A stretch of DNA of 40,295 nt from Verrucomicrobiota bacterium (GTDB lineage: Bacteria; Verrucomicrobiota; Verrucomicrobiia; Limisphaerales; BJHT01). A program made the translations under genes and the position numbers. Below the pieces are notes generated by a model. The model saw only the letters and a list, made by a program, of their open reading frames with translations. It did not search any database and had not been told where the DNA came from. Where the stretch lies: positions 1-40,295 of the forward strand of contig BJHT01000026.1 of the NCBI GenBank assembly GCA_014193395.1, in the 5' to 3' direction. Below are positions 15,270-24,580 of the stretch, in pieces (the stretch's first letter is position 1; each line of letters starts with the position of its first letter).

Positions 15270-17824
15270 GGCTGGGCGGCGGTGCCGGTGCGGGAGATCG
15301 CCGCGTGGGCGAAGTAGCTCACGGCGATCGCGTCGGAGAGTTTGGGCAGCTCGCGGCCGAGGTGCTGGAGCACGCGGGCGACTTCGCCGAGATGCCAGTT
15401 GCGCTGCAACCCAGCCAGCCCGAGCGGGTCCATGAGGCGCAGACGCGTGACGCATTCGAGGAGAATCCGCTGGCCGGGACTCGGCAGGGCGCGCTGTTTT
15501 TCCAGCGGGAGTTCGTCGAAGTGCCGCGCGAGATGTTGCAACTGAAACAGCAGCGAGCGCGGGTTGGTTTCGTCCAGCATCACCAGGTCGTACACCGCCG
15601 CGATGTGCGGCAGGAGGCTGTAGCGCGAGCGATAGGTGAGCGTGCTGTCGGCGACCTCGAGGACGGCCTCGAGCAGGCTGGGGTTGTCGGCCTCGGCGGA
15701 GCGCAGCGCGCAGTCGAGGAAGGAGCAGAGGTAGATCGCGCGCTCGATGCGGCAGCCCATGTCGAGAAAGCGCCAGCCTTGGGCGCGGGTCATGTTTTCC
15801 ATCGCCAGCCCGCGGAAGGCGGCGAGGTCGAGCAACACCTGATTCAGCAGCGCGGCGGCGTCGCCCGCGAGCACGACGAGGCTGGTGGTCGGGCGGCCGA
15901 GGAGATCGTGCAGGCGGCCGAGCACGCGCCAAAGATCGTTGGAAGTGCGGTCGCGCACGAGCATCGCGAGGCGCTGCAACTGCTCGGTGTCGCGGTGCAG
16001 GCTGGTCGCGCGCGATGGATCGAAAATGGCGGCGAGCAGTTCGGCCTCGAGCGCCTCGGGGTTGCCGCGCAGTTCCAGACGCCGCGCGTCGAGCGCAATC
16101 TGGCCCTGCAATTCCAGCGTGCGCAGGATCGGTTCGAGCACGGGAAACGCGCCGCCGGTGCGCTCGGGATTGAAGCGCAGCAGCGCGCTGCGCAGCAGCC
16201 GCGCCGAGGCGTCGGCGCGCTCGGCGTAACGGCCGAGCCAGAAAAAATTATCCGCCAGCCGGCTAGGGAGGTTGTTGCCGACGCGGTGCAACTGGATGCG
16301 GTGCTCGGGCGTTTGCAGCAGCGTCTCGTCGGGCACCGGGCCTTCGCTCAAGACCCAGGTGTCCTTGCTGCCGCCGCCCTTTTGCATTGAGAGGAAACGC
16401 CCGTCTTCGTCCGGCGCCACGCGCGTGAGACCGCCGGGCATCACGCGGTAGCCGTCGGCGGTGGCGACGAGATACACGCGCAGGCCGACGGGCCGCGCCA
16501 CCAAGCCCGCCGCGCCGTCCCACACGGGCGCGGTCGCGAGCTTCACGCGCTCCTGGCCGACGAAGAGATGCGGCTGAAACGCGAGGCGGCGCTGCAATGC
16601 TTCCAGCTCTTCGGGCTTCATCGGTTCGCCCGCCTTCATGCCGCCCGTGCGCGGACGGAAGGCCGGTTTCACGAACAGTTTTTCGAGATGTTCGCGCACA
16701 TAGGCTGCGGCGTTTTTTTGTCCGCACCACCACGTCGCGACCGACGGCAGCTTGAGTTCCTCGCCGAGCAGATGCCGGCACAGGCCGGGGAGAAAGGCCA
16801 TGAACGCGGGGCTTTGCAGCAGCGAGCTGCCGGGCGGATTGGCCACGGCGACGTTGCCCGCGCGCAGCGCCTCGACCAGGCCGGGCACGCCGAGCATCGA
16901 GTCGTTGCGCAGTTCGAGCGGGTCGCAGAATTCATCATCGACGCGGCGCAGGATGACATCGACAGGCTCGAGGCCGCTCAGCGTTTTCAGACAAACGCGG
17001 TCGTCGCGCACGGTGAGGTCCTGGCCTTCGACCAGCGTGTAGCCGAGGTAGCGTGCGAGGTAGGCCTGCTCGAAATAGGTTTCGTTGAACGGACCGGGCG
17101 TGAGCAGCACGACGCGCGGATTGTCGGTGCGCCGCGACGCCAGTTGCGCCAGCGAGGCCTGCATCTCGCGGAAAAAACCGGCGAGCCGGTGGACATGACA
17201 ATCGCGAAACGGCTCGGGGAGAATGCGCGAGGTGACGAGGCGGTTGGCCAGCGCGTAGCCGGAGCCGGTGGGGATTTGTGTGCGGTCGGACGTGACCCAC
17301 CAGCGGCCGTCGGGCGAGCGTGCGAGGTCGGCGGCGTAGAGGTGCAGATGGCGGTCGTGCGCCACTTTCACGCCGTGACAGGGGCGGAGGAAATCGGCCT
17401 GCGCGAAAATCAGCGCGGGCGGCAGGCGGCCGGTGCGGAGCAATTCCTGCGGGCCGTAGCAATCGGCGAGGATGTGGTCGATCAACGTCGCGCGCTGGAT
17501 CAGCGCGGTCTCGAGCGTGCGCCAGTCCGCGGCGGAGATGACGAAGGGCAGCGGGTCGAGCAGCCACGGGCGCTCCATGCCGCGGGCGTCGCCGTAGATG
17601 TTGTAGGTGATGCCCTGCTCGTGGACGTAGCGGCCGGCGGTGTCCCAGCGGCGTTTCAGTTCCGCGACGCCGAGGGTTTCGAGTTCGCCGAGCACGGCGG
17701 CGTAATGCGCGCGGGGTTGGCCGTCGGCGTCAAGCACCTCATCGAAAACGCCGTCGAGCGCCCGGTAGCTCTCGAGGAGCTGGGCGGGCGGACTGGGTTT
17801 GCGTTTGGCGGTGGCTTCGCTCAT
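15266..17824 (-). CDS. Fused circularly permuted ATP-grasp and Alpha-E protein
   Basis: 852 residues in two modules. Residues about 60-500 are a circularly permuted ATP-grasp (CP_ATPgrasp family), with GITYNIYGDARGMERPWLLD, WWVTSDRTQIPTGSGYAL, LLTPGPFNETYFEQAYLARY, RRVDDEFCDPLELR and the terminal [14 protein letters not shown] motif. Residues about 515-850 are an Alpha-E domain (LPSRLADNFFWLGRYAERAD onward), a helical protein with conserved Glu residues. ATP-grasp enzymes of this type are predicted to ligate carboxylates to amines using ATP; the Alpha-E domain always accompanies them and is of unknown role. Compared with the partner at 22903, the nucleotide-binding motif differs: SDRTQIPTG replaces EDNGRTPSG. 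The gene overlaps the downstream transglutaminase gene by 4 bases. Cytoplasmic by sequence. Confidence 0.9.
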   Translation of the reverse strand: MSEATAKRKPSPPAQLLESYRALDGVFDEVLDADGQPRAHYAAVLGELETLGVAELKRRWDTAGRYVHEQGITYNIYGDARGMERPWLLDPLPFVISAADWRTLETALIQRATLIDHILADCYGPQELLRTGRLPPALIFAQADFLRPCHGVKVAHDRHLHLYAADLARSPDGRWWVTSDRTQIPTGSGYALANRLVTSRILPEPFRDCHVHRLAGFFREMQASLAQLASRRTDNPRVVLLTPGPFNETYFEQAYLARYLGYTLVEGQDLTVRDDRVCLKTLSGLEPVDVILRRVDDEFCDPLELRNDSMLGVPGLVEALRAGNVAVANPPGSSLLQSPAFMAFLPGLCRHLLGEELKLPSVATWWCGQKNAAAYVREHLEKLFVKPAFRPRTGGMKAGEPMKPEELEALQRRLAFQPHLFVGQERVKLATAPVWDGAAGLVARPVGLRVYLVATADGYRVMPGGLTRVAPDEDGRFLSMQKGGGSKDTWVLSEGPVPDETLLQTPEHRIQLHRVGNNLPSRLADNFFWLGRYAERADASARLLRSALLRFNPERTGGAFPVLEPILRTLELQGQIALDARRLELRGNPEALEAELLAAIFDPSRATSLHRDTEQLQRLAMLVRDRTSNDLWRVLGRLHDLLGRPTTSLVVLAGDAAALLNQVLLDLAAFRGLAMENMTRAQGWRFLDMGCRIERAIYLCSFLDCALRSAEADNPSLLEAVLEVADSTLTYRSRYSLLPHIAAVYDLVMLDETNPRSLLFQLQHLARHFDELPLEKQRALPSPGQRILLECVTRLRLMDPLGLAGLQRNWHLGEVARVLQHLGRELPKLSDAIAVSYFAHAAISRTGTAAQP

Positions 17825-18199
17825 GCGTCAGGGGCACTTAAACATGATCGGCAACGCGCGGCGAGGGGTGAACGTGGGAGGTGGATAAAGCGAGGGGAGC
17901 GCGGGCGGTCCCCGCCCGCAGTGGCTACAAGGCGGAGGTGACGCTGGAAAATCCGGAGCACGTCCGCGTGTGTGTGGCTGCTGCGACCGGGGACCGGTCG
18001 CGCGCCGGGGGCGACGCGCGCGGCGCGGGGAGCGCACGCCGCTGGCGTGCAGTTTCCGGCGGCTCGCCGAAAACTTCGTCCCACTAACCTTTCCTCGCTG
18101 TCGAGAAGGCAGACTGGGGAACGGCGGTTTGGGCGGGCCGCCCAAACCGGCACGCGGGCCGCGTGCGCTCCCCTTCGCCTTTCGGCGTTTCGGCCAGGC
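17825..18199. other. Gene-free spacer with several perfect hairpins
   Basis: No credible gene. It contains GCGGGCGGTCCCCGCCCGC (17901-17919), GCACGCCGCTGGCGTGC (about 18032-18048) and a perfect 12-bp-arm palindrome at 18125-18149 (CGGTTTGGGCGG, one base, then the complement). Blocks near the two ends (GGGGAGCGCGGGCGG and CCGCGTGCGCTCCCC) are roughly inverted, so this is probably another dispersed repeat. It separates the two halves of the amidoligase block. There are no T-tracts, so an intrinsic terminator is unlikely. Attenuation is possible but not shown. Confidence 0.55.
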
Positions 18200-21100
18200 T
18201 CACGCATTGCGCAGATCAAAGGTGAACGGGAACTCGGGGTTCGGCACGGGCCGCGGAGTGGTGATTTTTCCCGGCGTATGCCCGAGCCGGAAGAAGCGGT
18301 TGAGTCGCCGGCTTTCGGCTTCGTAGGAGTTGATCGGAAACGTCGCGTAGCTGCGGCCGCCGGGGTGCATGACGTGATACGAGCAGCCGCCGAGCGAGCG
18401 GTCGTTCCAGGTGTCCACGACATCGAACACGAGCGGCGTGTGGACGCCGATGGTCGGGTGCAGGCACGAAGGCGGCTGCCACGCGCGATAGCGGATGCCC
18501 GCGACGAATTCGCCGTGGGTGCCCGTGGGATGCAGCGGGATGGGCCGGCCGTTGACGGTGATGACGTGGCGCGGATCAGTCGCGCCCTGCACTTTGAGCT
18601 GCACGCGTTCGACCGACGAATCGACGTAGCGCACCGCGCCGCCGGGGCCGGCCTCTTCGCCGAGGACGTGCCAGGGTTCGAGGGCGTGGCGGATTTCCAG
18701 ATGCAGCCCGCGCGCGTCCTGATCGCCGGCGAAGGGAAAGCGAAACTCGAAATGCGGTGCGAACCACGCGGCCTGGAGCGGGTAGCCGGCGTCCTGCAAA
18801 TCGCGGACGACGTCCTCGAGATCCTGCCAGATGAAATGCGGGAGCATCCAGCGGTCGTGAATCTGCGTGCCCCAGCGCACGAGCGGCTGCGTGTAGGGCT
18901 GGCGCCAGAAGCGGCAAACGAGCGCGCGCAGGAGCAGATGTTGCGTGAGGCTCATGCGCGAGTGCGGCGGCATTTCGAAGGCGCGCATTTCGAGCAGGCC
19001 CAGCCGGCCGCTGCCGCCCTCGGGTGAGTAGAGCTTGTCGATGCTGAACTCGGCGCGATGCGTGTTGCCGGTGGCATCGACGAGCAGATGGCGGAAGAGG
19101 CGGTCCACCAGCCACGGCGGCACGGAACCGCGCTCGGGCAACTGGCGGAAGGCGACCTCGAGTTCGTAGAGCGCGTCGTTGCGCGCCTCGTCCACGCGCG
19201 GGCTTTGGCTGGTCGGCCCGATGAACAGGCCGCTGAAGAGAAACGAGAGCGACGGGTGATTCTGCCAGTAGCTCACGAGGCTGCGCACGAGGTCGGGACG
19301 GCGCAGCAGCGGGCTGTCCGTGGGCGTCGCGCTGCCGACGATGATGTGGTTGCCGCCGCCGGTGCCGGTGTGGCGGCCGTCGATCATGAACTTCTCGGTC
19401 GAGAGCCGGGTCAGCCGCGCTTCCTCGTACAAAACGGTGGTGCGCTCGACGAGTTCGGCCCAGTTCGCCGACGGATGGAGGTTGACCTCGATGACGCCGG
19501 GATCGGGCGTGACCTTGAGCACGTTGAGGCGCGGATCGTGCGGCGGCGGATAGCCCTCAACGATGACGGGCATCTGCAATTCCGTGGCGGTGTCTTCGAT
19601 CACGGCGACGAGTTCGAGGTAGTCCTCGAGGGTTTCCAGCGGCGGCATGAAAACGTGCAAGCGTCCGCCGCGCGGCTCGACGCAGAGCGCGGTGCGGCCG
19701 ATCCAGCCCGCGGATTCGCCGGCTTGCGGAAAGCGGTTCCAATCCGGCTCGCCGCTTGCGCCTGCGCCCGTGCCGGCGCTCGCTCCCGCCGAGGCACCCG
19801 CGCCCGCAGGCACGCCGGAGCCGAGGGTTTGCTCGACGATCCGGCCGCGTTCCACCGCGCCGCTGCGATAGGCTTCGCGGAAGACGCCGCGTTGCGGCAG
19901 CGCCGCGCGCGGGACCGTGGGATCGGTTTCGTGAATGTAGGGATAGTCGGACTCGGTGACCCACGGCAGCGAATCCAGCGGGAGCCGGAAGCCCATCGGT
20001 GAATCGCCGGGCAGCAGGAAGAGGCGTTCGTCGCGCACATACCACGGACCGGAGGCCCATTTGCGCTGCCCTTTCACCACGCGGCGTTGGAGCGGCACGA
20101 CGTAGCCGACCACCTGTTCGAGGCCCTGCTCGAAGATGCGCGCGAGCCGGTCGCGTTCCGGTTTGTCGCGGAGATTGGATTTGAGCGGATCGACGTTGAC
20201 GGGCAGGCGGCGCTCTTTCCACAGGTAGTAAAAGGCGTCTTCGTAACCGGGCATGATCCAGCGGCCGTCGAGGCCGAGCCGCCCGGCGATGCCGTCCATG
20301 AACTTCACCGCGTCAATGGCGGTGAACGCGTACCGTTTCTTTTCATCGGCGAGCAGCGCGGGGTTTTCCCAGATGGGCACGCCGTCCTTGCGCCAGTAGC
20401 AGGCGAAGGCCCAGCGCGGGAGTTGTTCGCCCGGATACCATTTGCCCTGGCCGTAATGCAGCAGTGCGCCGGGCGCCCAGCGGCGCTGGAGACGACGGAT
20501 CAGTTCGTCGGCGAGACGGCGTTTGTTCGGCCCGAGCGCCGCGGTGTTCCACTCCGCGCCGTCGGGGTCGTCGAGGGAAACGAAGGTCGGCTCGCCACCC
20601 ATCGTGAGGCGGACGTCGTGCTTCACGAGATCGGCATCGACCTGATGGCCGAGGGCTTCGATGGCCTGCCATTGCTCGTCGGTGTAGGGCTTGGTGACGC
20701 GCGGGGATTCGTGGATGCGCGTGACGTTCATGGCGAAGGAGAACTCGCATTCGCATTCGTCCACGCCGCCGGTGATGGGCGCAGCGCTGCTGGGATCGGG
20801 CGCGCAGGCGAGCGGGATGTGGCCTTCGCCGGCCAGGAGGCCGCTGGTCGGATCGAGGCCGATCCAGCCGGCGCCGGGCAGGTAAATTTCGCACCACGCG
20901 TGGAGGTCGGTGAAATCTTTTTCCGTCCCGCTGGGGCCGTCGAGGGACTTCACGTCGGCGGTGAGCTGGATGAGGTAGCCGCTGACAAAGCGCGTCGCGA
21001 GGCCGCAATGGCGCAGGATTTGACACAACAACCACGCCGAATCGCGGCACGAGCCGGTGCCTTTTTCGAGCGTCTCCTCGGGCGTCTGCACGCCGGGTTC

Positions 21101-21742
21101 GAGGCGGATGATGTATTTCACCGCCTGGTTGATGCGGCGGTTGACGTTGACGATGAAATCGTTGGTGTGCGGGCGCTTCTCGGTCGCGGGCGTGGCGGGC
21201 GCGGCGGTTGCAGCGGCGAGTTGATTCACTGCGGGCAAAATGCCGTGGCGATGCGGGTCGCCGCCCTGTTCGCCGAGGGTGACGGGGAGCGGGTGGCCGT
21301 CGATGAGCGCGGCGTGGGGATGGCCGATGTCGTCGCGTTTCACGGTGGCGAGGAGGGCGGCGAATTTCGGCGTGAGGGCGCAGCGATGGCGGAAGGGTTC
21401 GAGTTCGTGTTTCAACGCCGGGTCGTATTGGAAGGGGAAATGTTGCGCGGCGGTTTCGAGGAAATAATCAAACGGGTTGAGCACGGACATTTCCGCGACG
21501 AGGTCCACCTCGACGAGGAATTCGCGCGTGGCTTCGGGAAACACGAGGCGCGCGAGGTAGTTGGACTGCGGGTCCTGCTGCCAGTTGATGAAGTGTTTCT
21601 CCGGCCGCACGCGCAGCGAATAGCTCAGGATGCGCGTGCGCGAATGCGGCGCGGGCCGCAGCCGCACGACCTGCGGGCCGAGCGTGACGAGCCGGTCGTA
21701 CTTGTAGTGAGTGCGATGGTGGAGGGCGACGTGGATGGACAT
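18200..21742 (-). CDS. Transglutaminase-DUF2126 fusion protein
   Basis: 1180 residues, the large multidomain member of the block (COG4196-type). Residues 1-165 are the transglutaminase-like N-terminal beta domain (MSIHVALHHRTHYKYDRLVT). Residues about 195-300 are the transglutaminase core, with Cys232 in TGSCRDSAWLL, His281 in LHAWCEIYLP and Asp297 in GLDPTSG. Residues about 360-1175 are DUF2126, starting near VKHDVRLTMGGEPTFVSLDD and containing KWYPGEQLPRWAF, GGNHIIVGSATPTDSPLL and HPGGRSYATFP. A Gly/Ala/Ser run at about residues 643-665 (AGASAGASAGTGAGAS) interrupts the DUF2126 part and is probably a species-specific insertion. DUF2126 has no biochemical assignment known to me; its link with transglutaminase and Alpha-E partners is known from comparative genomics. 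ATG 21742 starts at the conserved N-terminus. Cytoplasmic by sequence. Confidence 0.9.
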   Translation of the reverse strand: MSIHVALHHRTHYKYDRLVTLGPQVVRLRPAPHSRTRILSYSLRVRPEKHFINWQQDPQSNYLARLVFPEATREFLVEVDLVAEMSVLNPFDYFLETAAQHFPFQYDPALKHELEPFRHRCALTPKFAALLATVKRDDIGHPHAALIDGHPLPVTLGEQGGDPHRHGILPAVNQLAAATAAPATPATEKRPHTNDFIVNVNRRINQAVKYIIRLEPGVQTPEETLEKGTGSCRDSAWLLCQILRHCGLATRFVSGYLIQLTADVKSLDGPSGTEKDFTDLHAWCEIYLPGAGWIGLDPTSGLLAGEGHIPLACAPDPSSAAPITGGVDECECEFSFAMNVTRIHESPRVTKPYTDEQWQAIEALGHQVDADLVKHDVRLTMGGEPTFVSLDDPDGAEWNTAALGPNKRRLADELIRRLQRRWAPGALLHYGQGKWYPGEQLPRWAFACYWRKDGVPIWENPALLADEKKRYAFTAIDAVKFMDGIAGRLGLDGRWIMPGYEDAFYYLWKERRLPVNVDPLKSNLRDKPERDRLARIFEQGLEQVVGYVVPLQRRVVKGQRKWASGPWYVRDERLFLLPGDSPMGFRLPLDSLPWVTESDYPYIHETDPTVPRAALPQRGVFREAYRSGAVERGRIVEQTLGSGVPAGAGASAGASAGTGAGASGEPDWNRFPQAGESAGWIGRTALCVEPRGGRLHVFMPPLETLEDYLELVAVIEDTATELQMPVIVEGYPPPHDPRLNVLKVTPDPGVIEVNLHPSANWAELVERTTVLYEEARLTRLSTEKFMIDGRHTGTGGGNHIIVGSATPTDSPLLRRPDLVRSLVSYWQNHPSLSFLFSGLFIGPTSQSPRVDEARNDALYELEVAFRQLPERGSVPPWLVDRLFRHLLVDATGNTHRAEFSIDKLYSPEGGSGRLGLLEMRAFEMPPHSRMSLTQHLLLRALVCRFWRQPYTQPLVRWGTQIHDRWMLPHFIWQDLEDVVRDLQDAGYPLQAAWFAPHFEFRFPFAGDQDARGLHLEIRHALEPWHVLGEEAGPGGAVRYVDSSVERVQLKVQGATDPRHVITVNGRPIPLHPTGTHGEFVAGIRYRAWQPPSCLHPTIGVHTPLVFDVVDTWNDRSLGGCSYHVMHPGGRSYATFPINSYEAESRRLNRFFRLGHTPGKITTPRPVPNPEFPFTFDLRNA

Positions 21743-21858
21743 AGTGAGATGTGCTTAGGACCGAGTGCCCGGGCGCGGTGGGCGCGGGAGCCGCAGGGCC
21801 GAGTTTACCGTGCTGCGAGGTGACGGGCCGGGGGCATGGATGCTGACCGGCTGGCGGC

Positions 21859-22893
21859 TCAACGCGGGAGCAACAACTGTTGCTGTTGCTGTTGTTGCTG
21901 CTGTTGGATTTCCTCGTCGATGCTCGTGAACGGCTGGAAGGTGTACGAGCCGAACACCGCGTCGCCGATTTTGTTGAGCTTCTGCTGCACGACATCGAGG
22001 TAGTCATGGATGCCCTGCTCGAAAACTTCCGCGATGGTGCCGAACTGAAACTCCGCCAGCAGCCGCCCGGACAGCCGCTCGGGATCGTTGCGGAAGCGCC
22101 CGTCCGGCGCGCCGCTGATCGCGCGCAACGCCCGGTCCATCTGCGTGATGCTGAATTTCACCGAGCGCGGAAAATCATCCGAGAACAGGAGAAATTCCGC
22201 CACGCGCTGCGGATCGACTTCCGCCGAATGCAGGGCCTTGTACGCATCCCACGCGCTGCACGAGCGGAGGATCGACGCCCATTCCAACGCCTCGGTCTGG
22301 CTGACGGCCTTGGGCGCACTGCGGCGCGCCGGCACGGTCGCGTGGCGGACATCCAGGATGCGCGTGGTCTTGTCGGCGCGTTCGAGATATTTGCCGACCT
22401 GCATGAACTGCCAGCCCTCGTTATGCACGACCGTCGCGTCGGTCAGGCCCTGGAGATGCAACGAGCTGGCTTTGATTTCCTGAAAAAATTCGTAGGGACT
22501 CTCGCTCCACATCTGGCGCGCGCCGTCGGAGTTGATGAAGAGAAAGAGGCGGTTCAGTTCCTCCCACATCTCGATGGTTATCTGGTCGCGCACCATGCGG
22601 GCACTCTCGCGGGCAAGGGCGATGGACGAGATGATCGAGTTGGTGTTGTCCGGCCGGAAGACGAGAAATTCCGTGACGGTCTGGCCGTTGGCCTCGGGAT
22701 ACAGCTTGAAGAACAGCTCCTCGTCGCCGGTGGTCTGGACGATCGGCACCCAGTAGGCCGCGAGGCCCTTGTCATCAAGGCTGCGGTAGTCGAGCAGGAG
22801 CTGGAGGTTCACATCAACGATGCGCGCGATGTTCTCGGCGCGCTCGATGTAGCGGCTCATCCAGTAGAGGGAATTGGCGACGCGGGATAGCAT
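21859..22893 (-). CDS. Alpha-E domain protein with polyglutamine tail
   Basis: 344 residues, an all-helical Alpha-E protein (COG2307 type). It begins MLSRVANSLYWMSRYIERAE, the family's signature, with a second repeat-like segment further on (QVGKYLERADKTTRILDVR). Conserved Arg/Glu pairs recur along the helices. It always accompanies CP ATP-grasp proteins; its role may be to bind the substrate or the product. Only 9 bases separate it from the upstream ATP-grasp gene, and AAAGG lies about 8 bases before the ATG at 22893, a plausible ribosome site. The C-terminus carries ten consecutive Gln (CAA/CAG mix, 21877-21906) followed by LLLPR, outside the domain and unusual for the family. Confidence 0.92.
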   Translation of the reverse strand: MLSRVANSLYWMSRYIERAENIARIVDVNLQLLLDYRSLDDKGLAAYWVPIVQTTGDEELFFKLYPEANGQTVTEFLVFRPDNTNSIISSIALARESARMVRDQITIEMWEELNRLFLFINSDGARQMWSESPYEFFQEIKASSLHLQGLTDATVVHNEGWQFMQVGKYLERADKTTRILDVRHATVPARRSAPKAVSQTEALEWASILRSCSAWDAYKALHSAEVDPQRVAEFLLFSDDFPRSVKFSITQMDRALRAISGAPDGRFRNDPERLSGRLLAEFQFGTIAEVFEQGIHDYLDVVQQKLNKIGDAVFGSYTFQPFTSIDEEIQQQQQQQQQQLLLPR

Positions 22894-22902
22894 GGCTGGC
22901 CT

Positions 22903-24411
22903 TTATTTATCGGAGAACAACACCCAGGTGTCCTTGCTGCCGCCGCCCTGCGAGGAGTTCACCACGAGCGATCCCTTGCGCAACGCCACGCGCGTCAGGC
23001 CGCCGGGCACGATCACCGTTTTCTCGCCGTAGAGGATGAACGGCCGCAGGTCAATGTGCCGCCCCTCGAACTTCCCGTCGCAATAGGTCGGATGCCGCGA
23101 GAGGTTGATCATCGGCTGCGCGATGTAGTTGCGCGGGTCCGCCTCGACACGCACGCGGAACTCGGCGATCTCCTCCTGGCTCGCCATCGGCCCCATCAAC
23201 ATGCCGTAGCCGCCGGATTCGTTGGCTGCCTTCACCACGAGCTTGTCGAGGTTGGCGAGGATGTATTTTTTGTCGGCGTCCTCGGACGCGAGATAGGTCG
23301 GGACGTTGTCGATGATCGGGTCCTGATCGAGGTAGTATTTGATCATCTTCGGCACGAAATAATACATCACCTTGTCGTCGGCGATGCCCGTGCCGATCGA
23401 GTTGGCCAGCGAGACATTCCCCGCGCGATAGGCGTTCACGAGGCCCGGCACGCCGAGCACCGAGTCGCGGCGGAACACCGTGGGATCGAGGAAATCATCG
23501 TCGATGCGGCGGTAGATGACATGCACCGGCTGCACGCCCTTGGTCGTGCGCATGAACACGCGCGCGTCCCGCACCAGCAGGTCGCGGCCTTCCACGATCG
23601 TGATGCCCATCTGCCGCGCGAGATAGGTGTGCTCGAAATAGGCGCTGTTGTTCGCCCCCGGCGTGAGCAGCACCACTGTCGGATCGGCCACGCCGGCGGG
23701 CGCGATGTAGTTGAGCATCTTCAGCAGTTCGGCGGGATAGTTGTCCACCGGCCGCACGCCGACGGCCTCGAACATCGAGGGGAAGGTGCGCTTCATCGCG
23801 CGGCGGTTTTCGAGCACGTAGGACACGCCCGACGGCGTGCGTCCATTGTCCTCGAGCACCATGTATTTTCCATCCGCCCCGCGGATCAAATCCGTGCCGC
23901 AGATGTGAATGTAGATGTCCTTCGGTACGCGGAAGCCGATGAACTCGCGGCGGAAATGTTTCGCCGAAAGGATGTAAAACTCCGGGATCACGCCGTCCTT
24001 CACGATGCGCTGCTCGTGATAAATATCGTGGAGAAACAGATTCAGCGCCGTGATGCGCTGCACCAAGCCCGCCTCGATCAGCTCCCATTCCGTGGCCGGA
24101 ATGATGCGCGGCACCAGGTCGAACGGGAAAATCCGCTCCGCCCCCTTCGAGTCGCCATAGACATTGAACGTGACGCCCTGGCGCAAGAACGCGAGGTCCA
24201 CGGCCTGGCGCCGGTGCTCGAATTCTTCCGGCCCGATCGCATTGAACCGCTGGGCAAATTTCTGGTAATGCCGCCGGACCTTGCCGGTCTCGGCGACCAT
24301 CTCATCGAAGAACCCTTCCGCGCTGTAATCCTTCAACACGCTGGGGAGTGCACGGGCAACCCGCCGCGCCCGACAAGCAAAACCTCCGACCCTGCCAGCG
24401 AAACAATTCAT
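22903..24411 (-). CDS. Circularly permuted ATP-grasp protein
   Basis: About 502 residues; COG2308-type circularly permuted ATP-grasp. Motifs include [91 protein letters not shown] and the terminal [14 protein letters not shown]. These predict ATP-dependent formation of an amide or peptide bond. It is first in the six-gene block, upstream of Alpha-E (9-bp gap). The start is uncertain: the family begins a few residues before [12 protein letters not shown], so GTG 24339 (478 residues) is as plausible as ATG 24411, and the open frame to 24738 includes a Pro/Arg/Ser-rich run and a repeat tract that should not be coding. The divergent sulfatase gene starts at 24581. Confidence 0.88.
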   Translation of the reverse strand: MNCFAGRVGGFACRARRVARALPSVLKDYSAEGFFDEMVAETGKVRRHYQKFAQRFNAIGPEEFEHRRQAVDLAFLRQGVTFNVYGDSKGAERIFPFDLVPRIIPATEWELIEAGLVQRITALNLFLHDIYHEQRIVKDGVIPEFYILSAKHFRREFIGFRVPKDIYIHICGTDLIRGADGKYMVLEDNGRTPSGVSYVLENRRAMKRTFPSMFEAVGVRPVDNYPAELLKMLNYIAPAGVADPTVVLLTPGANNSAYFEHTYLARQMGITIVEGRDLLVRDARVFMRTTKGVQPVHVIYRRIDDDFLDPTVFRRDSVLGVPGLVNAYRAGNVSLANSIGTGIADDKVMYYFVPKMIKYYLDQDPIIDNVPTYLASEDADKKYILANLDKLVVKAANESGGYGMLMGPMASQEEIAEFRVRVEADPRNYIAQPMINLSRHPTYCDGKFEGRHIDLRPFILYGEKTVIVPGGLTRVALRKGSLVVNSSQGGGSKDTWVLFSDK

Positions 24412-24528
24412 CCGGCCAATGAAGCGAAACCATCGGCGCAAGGAACCGGCGGAGTCGCGGTCGCACGTTCCGCGTTTCTCCCGCGGCGCCGATTCCCCGG
24501 TGCCCAACTTGCCGCGCCCGGTCGCGGC

Positions 24529-24565
24529 TTCCCGCGAGCTTTGAGCTTTAAGCTTTGCGCTTTGC
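24529..24565. repeat. Solo GAGCTTTGAGCTTT heptamer tract
   Basis: CGAGCTTTGAGCTTTAAG and GCTTTGCGCTTTGCC form a degenerate heptamer run of the same family as the arms at 3771 and 13819, but without a visible inverted partner nearby. It lies in the divergent promoter region, about 16 bases upstream of the sulfatase ATG. Confidence 0.6.
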
Positions 24566-24580
24566 CCCCACAGTTCGCCC

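Noticed and set aside
14397..15932. A longer transglutaminase protein beginning near 15932.
   Set aside because: The extra ~220 residues are Arg/Pro/Ala-rich and overlap the fused ATP-grasp/Alpha-E gene in another frame. The internal Met at 15269 starts at the conserved MNYRVVHRTVYDY and makes an ATGA overlap.
20087..21823. A 578-residue plus-strand frame opposite the transglutaminase-DUF2126 gene.
   Set aside because: It is antisense to a gene with an intact catalytic triad and family motifs, with no recognisable domains of its own.
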